From assembly GCA_964451935.1 (NCBI GenBank), contig CAYVKE010000057.1, forward strand, positions 1 to 18,928: a DNA stretch of 18,928 nucleotides. The letters run 5' to 3'. The notes under the pieces were generated by a model. The model saw nothing but the letters and a program-made list of their open reading frames with translations, searched no databases and was not told the origin of the DNA. The position numbers were made by a program, and so were the translations under genes. Positions 6,370 to 14,403 of this stretch are shown in pieces (position 1 is the first letter of the stretch; the number at the start of each line of letters is the position of its first letter). This DNA comes from CALFXN01 sp964451935. GTDB taxonomy: Bacteria > Synergistota > Synergistia > Synergistales > Aminobacteriaceae.

Positions 6370-8277
6370 TTACGCGTGGACGGACGTCGTTCCGAACAGG
6401 ATCTTCCGTTCGACGAACCACGCGACGGCGACGAGAACGAGACCGATCAGGGAGACGACGTTCTGCGGGAAGAGCAGCATCAGCCCTCCTACGAAGAACG
6501 CGATGCAGATCGCCGCATTGGTCATGAGGCCGTTCCGGTGGCTGAAGAGCCCGTACGCGATGGCGATCGAGCCGATGAACGCGGTCGCGCCGTGCATGAA
6601 GACGTCGATGATCGGCGCGCGCCCGACGAGCGCGGGATTGAGCGCGAAGAAGTAGGGCAGAATGAACGCGACGGCGCCGAGGCGAACGGCGAAAAATCCC
6701 GTCTTGACCCAGTCGGCCTTCGCGAGCCCCGCCGCCGCGACGGCCGCCGTGCAGGTCGGGGGCGTGACGCCGCCGAGGATCGCCCAGTAGATGAAGAAGA
6801 AGTGCGCGGCCACCGGGTCGACGCCGAGCTTGAGCAGCGGCGGGACGAGGATCGAGACCGAAAGGACGTAGGTCGGCACGGTCGGAAGCGACGTCCCGAG
6901 AAGGAACGGGACGATCGTCGCGATCATGAGCGAGAAGTAGATGTTGGTCCCGCCGACCTGGAGGATGACGCCGCTGATCTTCGGGGCGAGCCCAGTCAGG
7001 CCGATGAGGTTCACGACCATGCTGACCGAGACGAGGATCGGGACGATCGACGCGACGTCGCGCCCGCCCTCGGCCATCGCATCGACGATGAGCCGGAGCG
7101 TCTGCTTCATGTCCCGTTTGAAGAGGCCGATGACGAAGAACACGCCGAGCGCCGAGAGGCAGGCATAGAAACCGGCGATCTGTAGCGGCTGTCCGATCCC
7201 GATGAGCCAGAGCAGCAGTCCCGTCGGGATCAGGAGCCCCGCGAGGCGTTCGAACGTGAGGATGTCCTTCCACTTCGGAATGTCCTCTTCCGGAAGCTTC
7301 TTGATCCCCATGCGGACGGTGCGGAAGTGGACGCCGCTGAACACGCCCGTGTAATAGAGAAGGCACGGGAGCAGCGCGTAGCCGATGATGTAGAAGTACG
7401 AGATGTTCAGGAACTCCGCCATCATGAACGCGGTGATGCTCATGATCGGGGGCGTGATGCCGCCGCCGGACGACGCGATGGCTTCGACCGCCCCCGCGAA
7501 CTCCGGCTGGTAGCCGAGCTTCTTCATGAGCGGAATGGTGTACGTTCCCGTCACCATGACGTTCGCGACCGCGCTGCCCGAAATGCTTCCGAACAGCGCG
7601 CTCGAGACGACCGCCGCCTTGGCCGGTCCGCCGACGTACTTTCCGGTCATGGCCAGCGCGATGTCGATGAAGGTCTTGCCGCCGCCGGTCGCCGAGAGCA
7701 GCGAGCCGAAAATGATGAACATCGAGATGAACGTCGCCGACATTCCGGTGACGCTTCCGAAAATCCCGAGCGGCGAGTAGTAGAGCGAACTGACCACGAA
7801 TTCCATGTCGATGCCCCGCAGCTTCCATATCCCCGGGAACCAGGATCCCGCGAAGATGTACCCCAGCAGCAGGAAGACCATGATCGGGATGGCGATTCCG
7901 ACGGTGCGCCGCGCCGCTTCGAGGACGACCAGAATGAGCGCGACGCCGAGCGCGAGATCGAGCGCGCCCGCGTCGGATATCCCCGTGTAGATGTCGAGCG
8001 CCTTCACGAATGCGTTCAGGTTGGCGGCGAGGAGCAGGACGATGATGCACATGTCGGCGATCGCGATGCGGCTCGTGGGCGCGTCGTCCGTCCGCCTGCG
8101 TCCAAGCGGATAGTTGAGGAACGCGATGGTCAGGCCGAACGCGACGTGGACGGCGCGGAACTGGATGTCGAGCAGCCCCGTGAGGTAGATCGGGCCGAAG
8201 AGCTGGAAGAGCGCGAGAAGAATGCCGAGTGCGAAGAGAATGTTGGTTCGTGTTTTCCCGGGTGTGAAAAACGACAA
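6370..8277 (-). CDS. TRAP transporter fused permease (DctQM fusion, TAXI type)
   Basis: This integral membrane protein of about 635 residues is the fused small-plus-large permease used with TAXI binding proteins; it imports organic acids using an ion gradient. The N-terminal part has four hydrophobic segments (about residues 12-145). The large DctM-like part follows, with GSISGSAVANVMVTGTYTIP and SSGGGITPPIM near the middle and a second repeat with GTSLPTVPTYVL and GGVTPPTCTAAVAAAG, the paired re-entrant loop motifs of the family. The start is TTG: the one at 8277 has AGGAGG 8 bases upstream, while the TTG at 8283 is only 2 bases from it. The binding protein is immediately upstream and the lyase follows after 25 bases. 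The substrate is most likely the acid degraded by the surrounding enzymes; this is an inference. Confidence 0.93.
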   Translation of the reverse strand: MSFFTPGKTRTNILFALGILLALFQLFGPIYLTGLLDIQFRAVHVAFGLTIAFLNYPLGRRRTDDAPTSRIAIADMCIIVLLLAANLNAFVKALDIYTGISDAGALDLALGVALILVVLEAARRTVGIAIPIMVFLLLGYIFAGSWFPGIWKLRGIDMEFVVSSLYYSPLGIFGSVTGMSATFISMFIIFGSLLSATGGGKTFIDIALAMTGKYVGGPAKAAVVSSALFGSISGSAVANVMVTGTYTIPLMKKLGYQPEFAGAVEAIASSGGGITPPIMSITAFMMAEFLNISYFYIIGYALLPCLLYYTGVFSGVHFRTVRMGIKKLPEEDIPKWKDILTFERLAGLLIPTGLLLWLIGIGQPLQIAGFYACLSALGVFFVIGLFKRDMKQTLRLIVDAMAEGGRDVASIVPILVSVSMVVNLIGLTGLAPKISGVILQVGGTNIYFSLMIATIVPFLLGTSLPTVPTYVLSVSILVPPLLKLGVDPVAAHFFFIYWAILGGVTPPTCTAAVAAAGLAKADWVKTGFFAVRLGAVAFILPYFFALNPALVGRAPIIDVFMHGATAFIGSIAIAYGLFSHRNGLMTNAAICIAFFVGGLMLLFPQNVVSLIGLVLVAVAWFVERKILFGTTSVHA

Positions 8278-8297
8278 GGACAATCCCTCCTGTTCGT

Positions 8298-8333
8298 TTT
8301 CAGGCCGCCTCTCCGGGGAAAAGCGGCCTGAAA
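8298..8333 (-). other. Stable hairpin between the binding-protein and permease genes
   Basis: A perfect 11-bp inverted repeat (8298-8308 with 8323-8333, 14-base loop) sits 13 bases past the binding-protein stop and before the permease ribosome binding site. There is no U-run on the minus strand, so it is more likely a processing or mRNA-stabilising hairpin, or a partial attenuator, that lets the binding protein be made in excess over the membrane protein. Confidence 0.5.
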
Positions 8334-8346
8334 CACAACATTGCTC

Positions 8347-9375
8347 TTACTTCGTTCCCTTGTACTCGGGGGGTATGAATCGCGCCGGGACGTCGATGCC
8401 GCGTTCTTTCGCGTACCGGACCAGTCCGGCGTGGGCGGGGACGACATCGTCGCCCGCGTACTTGAAATAGTCCGCGATCGGATCGAAGCCCTTGACCGGG
8501 CCGTACGCCGAGGCGACTTCATCGAATCCCTCGAAGTACGCCTTGACGATCTTGTAGCCCACTTCCTCGGACATCGCGGCGGTCGCCACCGCGCCGGCGA
8601 TCGGGCATTCCTCCCAGATCGGCCCGACGTCCGGGAATTCCTTGATGCTTCCCTTCGGACGCTCCAGGAAGCTCATGTACGGGATGTCCTTCTGGATCTT
8701 CGCGACATCGTCCTTCGAGTAGCCGATGACGGTCAGCGGCGTCATCAGGTTGACCTCGATGAGCGACGCGTCGATGTTGTTCAGGCCGCTGGACTTCTGG
8801 ATGCCGACGATCCGCCCCTCCTTGAGGGCGCTGACAGCGTCGCCGTAGGCGGACGGGACGAGCTGGATTCCGTATCCCAGAATCGTGTTGTACTGCATGA
8901 CGTAGGCTGCGGAGGCCGAGCCGGGGATTCCGGGGTTGAACTTCTTCCCCTTGAGGTCGCCGAACGTCGTGACGCCCGAGTCCTTGCGGACGTAGAGCCG
9001 GTCGGCGAACACGTTCCGCACGAACAGCCAGCGGACGTCCTTGAAGGCCTTGCCCTTGAAGCCCTCGATGCCCTTGTAGAGCTGGAGCGATCCCGGAAGG
9101 TCGACGGCGAGCGCGAAGTCGAAGACGCCCGAGCTGATCTTGCGCAGGTTGTCCATTCCCGCGCCGCTTTCGACCACGGTGACGTTGACGCCGACATTCG
9201 CCTTGTTGATGACGTTGGCCGCGGCCACGCACCACGCGTACACGCCCGAACTCGACGAGGTGCTGCCCATGTTCAGGTGGACGTCGGCGGCGAACGACGC
9301 GCCGGCCGCGAGTCCGACAACGAGAAGCGACAGAACAAGAATGCGGGAGAACCTCTTCGTGCGCTGTGTCATCAT
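8347..9375 (-). CDS. TAXI-family TRAP transporter solute-binding protein
   Basis: This 342-residue extracytoplasmic protein is a TAXI-type solute receptor. A signal peptide is clear (basic MMTQRTKRFSR, a hydrophobic run, cleavage after GASFA near residue 29). The mature part shows the family pattern: an early glycine- and serine-rich binding loop (MGSTSSSSGVY), GAGMDNLRKISSG, a DFALAV segment and FGDLKGKKFNPGIPGSAS. It captures the substrate and delivers it to the fused permease encoded next. The start at 9375 (ATGATG) is preceded by AGGAGGG; the second ATG at 9372 is as good. It follows the LeuD-like gene by 77 bases. Ligand specificity cannot be read from the sequence; many TAXI proteins are annotated for glutamate or other dicarboxylates, on limited evidence. 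Confidence 0.93.
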   Translation of the reverse strand: MMTQRTKRFSRILVLSLLVVGLAAGASFAADVHLNMGSTSSSSGVYAWCVAAANVINKANVGVNVTVVESGAGMDNLRKISSGVFDFALAVDLPGSLQLYKGIEGFKGKAFKDVRWLFVRNVFADRLYVRKDSGVTTFGDLKGKKFNPGIPGSASAAYVMQYNTILGYGIQLVPSAYGDAVSALKEGRIVGIQKSSGLNNIDASLIEVNLMTPLTVIGYSKDDVAKIQKDIPYMSFLERPKGSIKEFPDVGPIWEECPIAGAVATAAMSEEVGYKIVKAYFEGFDEVASAYGPVKGFDPIADYFKYAGDDVVPAHAGLVRYAKERGIDVPARFIPPEYKGTK

Positions 9376-9452
9376 ATATCCCTCCTGTCATGATCTTTCC
9401 CGTACATTCGGAGAAGAGAACGCCGCAGGGGTTTTCAGCGGATGATCCGGAT

Positions 9453-9989
9453 TCATCCCTCCCTTCGGGGGCGATCCGACGCCTGCGGATCGAGAACGAA
9501 ACCGCCGTGCCGTTTCAGGTATTCCACAAGTCCGCCTTCCTTCAGGATGTCGAGCATGACGGGCGAGAGCGGCGTCATCGGGATCGTCGTTCCCCTGTCG
9601 GGGAGTTCGACGGTCGTGTTTCCGATGTTCACGACGACGCGGTCGCCTTCCGCGATGGAATCCGTGTCGCAGAGGAACGCGGGGATGCCCTGGTTGATCG
9701 CGTTGCGGAAGAAGATCCGCGAGTACGACTTCGCGAGGACGGCCGCGATCCCGGCGCAGCGGATCGCTATCGGGGCCTGCTCGCGCGACGAGCCGCAGCC
9801 GAAGTTTCGCCCCGCGACGATCATGTCGCCGGGGAGGATCGTCTTCGAAAAGCCCGGAATGAGGTCTTCGAGAAGATGCTCGGCGAGCGAGGAGAAGTCG
9901 AGCGTCTTCGTGTACTTTCCGGCGATGATGTAGTCCGTATTGATGTCGTCGCCGAAGCGCCGGGCCCGGCCGTTCAGGATGCTCTGCAT
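9453..9989 (-). CDS. LeuD-like small subunit of an aconitase-family hydratase
   Basis: This 178-residue protein is the swivel-domain subunit of the isopropylmalate isomerase/homoaconitase/dimethylmaleate hydratase group. FGDDINTDYIIAGKY (12-26) is the N-terminal signature with the substrate-specificity loop directly after it, GCGSSRE (64-70) is the conserved active-site loop, and SYSRIFFRNAINQG (88-101) is the other family block. It is 13 bases downstream of the large-subunit gene and must pair with it. In leucine synthesis leuCD sits with leuA/leuB; here neither is present and the neighbours are catabolic, so leucine synthesis is unlikely. The residues after GKY (TKTLDF) set substrate choice but I cannot decode them. 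The tail after about residue 165 is slightly long and charged. Confidence 0.9.
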   Translation of the reverse strand: MQSILNGRARRFGDDINTDYIIAGKYTKTLDFSSLAEHLLEDLIPGFSKTILPGDMIVAGRNFGCGSSREQAPIAIRCAGIAAVLAKSYSRIFFRNAINQGIPAFLCDTDSIAEGDRVVVNIGNTTVELPDRGTTIPMTPLSPVMLDILKEGGLVEYLKRHGGFVLDPQASDRPRREG

Positions 9990-10002
9990 TTCGCCGCCCC
10001 CC

Positions 10003-11259
10003 TCACCGGATGTACGCCCGCGGGTCGGCGATGCGCCCTTCGAGGGCGGACGCTGCGCAGGTCGCAGGCGATGCGAGATAGATCGACGCCTTGTTGTTGC
10101 CCATGCGCCCCTTGAAGTTCCTGTTGGCCGTGGAGAGGACGTTTTCGCCGTCGCCCGGGACGCCGAGATGCGTTCCCGGACACGGGCCGCACCCCGGCGG
10201 CAGGATCACGGCTCCGGCGGCCGCCAGCTTCGCGATGACGCCCTCCGTGAGCGCGTCGACCAGCGTCTGCCGCGACGAGGGGCACACGAACAGCCGGCAG
10301 TTCGCCGAAACCCGTCTGCCGTCGAGGATGTCTGCGGCGATTCGCAGGTCGTCGAGCCGTCCGTTCGTGCACGTTCCGATGTAGACCTGCGACACGGCCG
10401 TTCCGGCGAGGTCCGCCGCCGGGACGACCGAATCCACCGAATGCGGGCGGCTCACGAGCGGCGGGATCCGGGACGCGTCGATCTCCATGCGCGACCGGAA
10501 CGCCGCGTCGTCGTCGTCGAACGCGGGGCGCGCTTCGCGCGCGTATTTTCCTTCCAGATACCGGGTCGTCTTTTCGTCCGCCTCCATGAGTCCGACCTTT
10601 GCGCCGCACTCGATGGCCATGTTGCTGAGCGTCAGCCGTTCGGAGACGGACATCCCGCGGATCGTATCCCCGCAGAAGGAGAGTGCGAGATAGTCCGCCC
10701 CGTCCGAGCCGATCTTCCCGATCAGATGGAGCATGAGGTCCTTCGCGCAGGTCCCCTTCGGCATCGTTCCGCCGAAGACGACCTTCATGGTGTCCGGAAC
10801 GCGGAGCCAGAGCTTTCCCGTGAGCAGAACGCCGCTCATGTCCGACGACCCGATGCCGAACGCGAAGACGTTCAGCGCGCCGTAGGTGCAGGTGTGCGAG
10901 TCCGCGCCGACGGCCAGGTCGCCGGGCACGACGAGCCCCTGCTCCACGACGAGCTGGTGGCAGACCCCCTCGCCGACGTCGTAGAGGCGGATTCCCTGTT
11001 CCGAGGCGAACGTCCGCAGGAGCGAATGGAGGTTGCTGATCCGTTCGTTGGGGCTCGGCGCCGCGTGGTCCAGCATGATGACGACCTTCGACGCGTCCCA
11101 GACCTTTTCGCGGCCGTATTCCCGGAAGGCCGTGATCGCGATCGGACCGGTGGTGTCGTGCGTCATCGCGAGGTCGACGTCCGCGACGACGAAATCCCCC
11201 GCCTTCGCGTCATGCCCCGCGTGCGCCGATATGATCTTCTCGACCGCCGTCTTTCCCAT
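10003..11259 (-). CDS. LeuC-like large subunit of an aconitase-family [4Fe-4S] hydratase
   Basis: This 418-residue protein carries the iron-sulfur catalytic part of an aconitase-family (de)hydratase of the LeuC/homoaconitase/DmdA type. The three cluster cysteines are visible: Cys297 in YIGTCTNGR, and Cys357 and Cys360 in GCGPCPG. GADSHTCTYGALNVFAFGIGSSD (118-140) is the typical active-site block. The length suits the short two-subunit form (archaeal or anaerobe LeuC type). It would catalyse a hydration/dehydration such as methylaconitate to methylisocitrate or dimethylmaleate to dimethylmalate, feeding the lyase encoded further down. It starts 7 bases after the MmgE/PrpD protein 3 stop, with AGGA upstream. 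The cluster is oxygen-sensitive in relatives, in keeping with an anaerobic host. Confidence 0.92.
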   Translation of the reverse strand: MGKTAVEKIISAHAGHDAKAGDFVVADVDLAMTHDTTGPIAITAFREYGREKVWDASKVVIMLDHAAPSPNERISNLHSLLRTFASEQGIRLYDVGEGVCHQLVVEQGLVVPGDLAVGADSHTCTYGALNVFAFGIGSSDMSGVLLTGKLWLRVPDTMKVVFGGTMPKGTCAKDLMLHLIGKIGSDGADYLALSFCGDTIRGMSVSERLTLSNMAIECGAKVGLMEADEKTTRYLEGKYAREARPAFDDDDAAFRSRMEIDASRIPPLVSRPHSVDSVVPAADLAGTAVSQVYIGTCTNGRLDDLRIAADILDGRRVSANCRLFVCPSSRQTLVDALTEGVIAKLAAAGAVILPPGCGPCPGTHLGVPGDGENVLSTANRNFKGRMGNNKASIYLASPATCAASALEGRIADPRAYIR

Positions 11260-11266
11260 GCGCGTC

Positions 11267-12652
11267 CTACGCCCGCGTCGAGAGGAGGTCCGCCAGCTCG
11301 TTGAAGCTGTCGAGCCGTTCGAGGTTGAGAACGGCGTCGATGATCTTCCCGACTTTTTCGCCGTCCGGGATCGCCCGTTCGGAGAGCGTCCGGAACTTCC
11401 AGAGCAGCTCCTCGTGCGTGAACGGGTTCTTCGGGTGCCCCTTGGGGTACGTCTCGCCGATGTTGTAGACCGTCCCGTCCTTCAGGACGAGGTCGACCTT
11501 GACCGTGTAGCGCAGGTGGCGCGGCAGCTTCTCGATCTCCTCGTCGTGGATGACCTCGACCTTTTGGGCGTATTCGAGGATCCTCGGGTCGCGGATCTTC
11601 TCCTCGGTGAACTGGTGGATGAACGCGTTGCCCTCCAGCAGCGTGACGGCGCAGACGTACGGGTGGCTGAGCTGCGCGGCCACGACGCTCGTGATGGCGT
11701 CCGATCCCACGGAGTACTTGTGCGTGATCGATGTCGTGTGGACGATGATCTTCTCGATGTCGTCCGCCTTGACGTCCGGATGTTCCTTCTGGAACGTGCG
11801 CAGCGCGCCGATCGTCGTGTGCTTGCTCCGGCACGTCGAGTAGAATTTCAGTCCGATGCCCATGAGTTCCCAGCGCGAGCCCAGGTCGCCGCTCGTCCGC
11901 TCGACGTCGTAGACGTCGTCGGTGAAGCAGTTGTAGAAGCCGCCGAACTTGTTCTCGAAGACATCCTCGATCCCGGTGAAGCCCTGTTTCGCGAGCAGCG
12001 CGCCGATGATCGCGCCTTCGGAGGACTTCGACGGGACGATGCGCTTGGCCATCGACGCGAACTGGACGGCCTGGAGCCCTCCGGCCCAGTTGCCGGCGAT
12101 GCCCATCGCGTGGCCCATCTGTTCCGGCGTGAGGCCGAGCATGTGCCCGACGCCCGCCGTGGAGCCGAACGGACAGCACGTTCCGGTGTTGTTCCAGCCC
12201 TGGTGCGCGATCTCCATGCCGACGGGCGCGGCGACGCGGCAGGAGATTTCGTAGGCGAGCGCGGCGGCCGTCAGGAAGTCCTTGCCGCTCATGGTCCCCT
12301 GCATCTCCGCGAACGCCGTGATGCAGCCGAGAACGCCCGTCGAGACGTGGATGATCCCGTCCGTGTGCGTGTCGTCCAGCTCGAAGGAGTTGATGGCCGA
12401 GCCGTTGAGCATCATCGCGTTGACGACGGAGGTCTTCCGGTCGGTCCCCCAGATGCTCGCTTCCTTCCGGTCTGTCATGCCCTCGAGCGTGTCGCGATAG
12501 ATCTTCATCCACGGCGTCGTGGAGCCGAACAGCCCGCAGCCGTAGCAGTCGAGCAGCACGCGCTTGAGGTGGTCGAGAACCTCCTGGGGGATGTCCTCAT
12601 AGCGCAGTTCCGAGGAAAATTTCGACAGCCTTTCGTTGATCACATCGAACAT
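11267..12652 (-). CDS. MmgE/PrpD family protein 3
   Basis: This 461-residue cytoplasmic protein belongs to the MmgE/PrpD family, which includes 2-methylcitrate dehydratase PrpD, cis-aconitate decarboxylase and iminodisuccinate epimerase. Seen here are FELDDTHTDGIIHVST (about 90-105), corresponding to the family's LDD...HP region; KSSEGAIIGALLAKQGFTG in the middle; the active-site-lid segment FYSTCRSKHTTIGA, where relatives have YPTCRxxH; and the C-terminal KGHPKNPFTHEELLWKF block. The usual HP pair in the first motif is HV here and YPTC is YSTC, so the pocket may differ from its two paralogues. The start at 12652 has AAGGAG 8 bases upstream. It is third in a run of three family members in one operon; the exact reaction is unknown. 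Confidence 0.9.
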   Translation of the reverse strand: MFDVINERLSKFSSELRYEDIPQEVLDHLKRVLLDCYGCGLFGSTTPWMKIYRDTLEGMTDRKEASIWGTDRKTSVVNAMMLNGSAINSFELDDTHTDGIIHVSTGVLGCITAFAEMQGTMSGKDFLTAAALAYEISCRVAAPVGMEIAHQGWNNTGTCCPFGSTAGVGHMLGLTPEQMGHAMGIAGNWAGGLQAVQFASMAKRIVPSKSSEGAIIGALLAKQGFTGIEDVFENKFGGFYNCFTDDVYDVERTSGDLGSRWELMGIGLKFYSTCRSKHTTIGALRTFQKEHPDVKADDIEKIIVHTTSITHKYSVGSDAITSVVAAQLSHPYVCAVTLLEGNAFIHQFTEEKIRDPRILEYAQKVEVIHDEEIEKLPRHLRYTVKVDLVLKDGTVYNIGETYPKGHPKNPFTHEELLWKFRTLSERAIPDGEKVGKIIDAVLNLERLDSFNELADLLSTRA

Positions 12653-12672
12653 GGCGATCTCTCCTTATGTCT

Positions 12673-14061
12673 TCAGAATTGAAGCAGGGAAGCGAAGGAC
12701 GATATGTCCGCGCACTCCCGGATGGACATTGCGCTTGTCACGATCGCGTCCGCGCGCGCCTCGTCGATGACGCCCGCCGTGACGTCGCGGAATTTCGCAC
12801 GCAGTTCGTCGTCGGTCATCGGGTTCTCCGGGTCGCCCTTCGCGTGGTCGATCCGCGACGAGACGCCGGCGCCCGAGCGGTCCCGGATCTCGACGATCAT
12901 CGACCGAGGGTTCGGGTAGAGCTTCTGGATCTCCTCGTCGACTTCGATCCGGACGAGGTCGGACACGCGCCGGACCTCGGGGTCCGCGATCGCGTCGTCT
13001 TCGTACTCTTTGAGCCCGGCGCGGCCGCGGACGATGATCGACGCGATTCCGTACTGGATGCTGAGTCGCGCGTGCAGCGGCGAGCGGTAGTCGGGGATGT
13101 CCGACCCCTGCTTGGCGTTCCGGTGCGTGCGGACGACGATCGATCCGATGTCGTCCGCACGGAATGGATGTTGCTCCAGATCCTTCTGCGTCGCTTCGAT
13201 GGCGTAGTGGACGTACCGGCAGGAGCACCACGGCTTGAAGTAGATCCGCAGGAAATTCCAGTCCTGCCCGAGTCCGTCCGTCACGACCGCCGGGACGGCC
13301 CCGTCGGGCGCGAAGCAGTGGAAGAAACCGAGGCGCCCTTCGAGGATTTCTTCGGGGCCGGTCATTCCTTCTTTTGCGAGCATCGCCGCGAGGATGCCGT
13401 TCCGGGCGGCGTTTCCGGGGTGCAGGTGCTTGGAGATCGAGCCGTCAATTTCGTACTGGTTGATTCCGGAGGCGAGGCTTCCGGCGAGGCCGAATGCGTT
13501 GGCGGTCGTTGCGGCGTCCAGCCCGAGGATCTTCGCGGCCGCGGCCGTCGTTCCGAACGTCGCGATCGTCCCTGTCGGGTGGAAGCCACGGAGGTAATGC
13601 CCGGGGTTGATCGCCGTTCCGATGCGTAGCGAGACCTCATACCCCGCGACGACGGCTTCGACGAGTTCCCGGCCCGATATGCGCTTCGCCTGTCCGAGCG
13701 CGAGCGCCGCCGGGACGATCGAGGCCCCGGGGTGATAGGTGGCGTGTTTGGAGCCGTCGTCGAGTTCGAGCGCGTGCGAGGCCATCCCGTTGACGAGCGC
13801 CGCCGTCATCGGCGACCGGGAGATCGTGCTTCCGGCCACGGCCGCGTCGCCTCGCTCGTCGAGTCCGGCGGCCAATCGCCCGCCCGCCTGTCCGGCCTGC
13901 GAGAGACGGCTTCCGGCGATCATCGCGCCCGTCGTGTCGAGCAGACAGCGATACGCCTGGTGCGCGACGGCCTCCGGGAGCGAGTCGAACGTCAGCGACG
14001 CGGAGAATCGTGCGAGCCGTTCAGTGAGCGACAGCGGCGCGGATGCGGCGTGCGTCTCCAT
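12673..14061 (-). CDS. MmgE/PrpD family protein 2
   Basis: This 462-residue MmgE/PrpD protein has the more canonical first motif, HALELDDGSKHATYHPGAS (about 96-114), which supplies the conserved acids and the HP pair. The middle block GSISKHLHPGNAARNGILAAMLAKEGMTG has the catalytic-type Lys-His context. The lid motif is KPWCSCRYVHYAIEA, so the YPTCR pattern is changed to KPWCSCR. The C-terminal block KGDPENPMTDDELRAKF is standard. It starts 15 bases after the DUF4387 stop, with GGAGAGG upstream, and its stop is 20 bases before protein 3. Decarboxylase, dehydratase and epimerase activities all occur in the family, so no specific reaction is assigned. It is probably one of several isomer- or intermediate-specific steps on the same substrate skeleton. 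Confidence 0.9.
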   Translation of the reverse strand: METHAASAPLSLTERLARFSASLTFDSLPEAVAHQAYRCLLDTTGAMIAGSRLSQAGQAGGRLAAGLDERGDAAVAGSTISRSPMTAALVNGMASHALELDDGSKHATYHPGASIVPAALALGQAKRISGRELVEAVVAGYEVSLRIGTAINPGHYLRGFHPTGTIATFGTTAAAAKILGLDAATTANAFGLAGSLASGINQYEIDGSISKHLHPGNAARNGILAAMLAKEGMTGPEEILEGRLGFFHCFAPDGAVPAVVTDGLGQDWNFLRIYFKPWCSCRYVHYAIEATQKDLEQHPFRADDIGSIVVRTHRNAKQGSDIPDYRSPLHARLSIQYGIASIIVRGRAGLKEYEDDAIADPEVRRVSDLVRIEVDEEIQKLYPNPRSMIVEIRDRSGAGVSSRIDHAKGDPENPMTDDELRAKFRDVTAGVIDEARADAIVTSAMSIRECADISSFASLLQF

Positions 14062-14076
14062 TCGCGGCCCTCTCCG

Positions 14077-14403
14077 CTAGTCGTCCCAAGGGACTTCGAG
14101 CGCGAAGAGCGGTGCGTACTGCTGGCAGCCGTACACGTCCGTCTCGCCGGGGCCGCCGCTCGGAATCCGCCGCCTGATATTGGCCTTGATCCCCATGCCC
14201 GGATCGAAGAACATGAAGTCCTCGATGCGTTCCGCCGGCAGTCCGTATGCGTCGGCGACCGCCTGTTGCGTGACGGCGCCCGATTTCTTGACCTTTTCGT
14301 AGACGCCGCGGTCCGCGAAGATGATTTCGAGCGTGATCATGAAGCTCCCCGCGTTCTTGCTGCGGATGGTCCGCGCAAGGTCGCAGATGTTTTTCGTCTT
14401 CAT
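14077..14403 (-). CDS. DUF4387 protein, AtuA-associated small subunit
   Basis: This 108-residue protein matches DUF4387, a family of about 100-120 residues nearly always encoded beside AtuA/DUF1446 proteins, and sometimes fused to them. Conserved-looking parts are the N-terminal LARTIRSKNAGSF, LEIIFADRGVYE, then FDPGMGIKANIRRRIPSGGP and DVYGCQQYAPL. Its function is not established. The ATG at 14403 overlaps the stop of MmgE/PrpD protein 1 (ATGA), which fixes the start; longer open frames reaching upstream are shadows of that gene. Here a PrpD-family gene lies between it and AtuA, so the usual direct neighbours are split but stay in one operon. A complex of AtuA with DUF4387 as a two-part enzyme is a reasonable inference. 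Confidence 0.87.
   Translation of the reverse strand: MKTKNICDLARTIRSKNAGSFMITLEIIFADRGVYEKVKKSGAVTQQAVADAYGLPAERIEDFMFFDPGMGIKANIRRRIPSGGPGETDVYGCQQYAPLFALEVPWDD

Noticed and set aside
9453..11259. Leucine biosynthesis leuCD
   Set aside because: No leuA or leuB is nearby, and all neighbours are import and degradation genes, so the LeuCD-like pair is more likely a catabolic hydratase.
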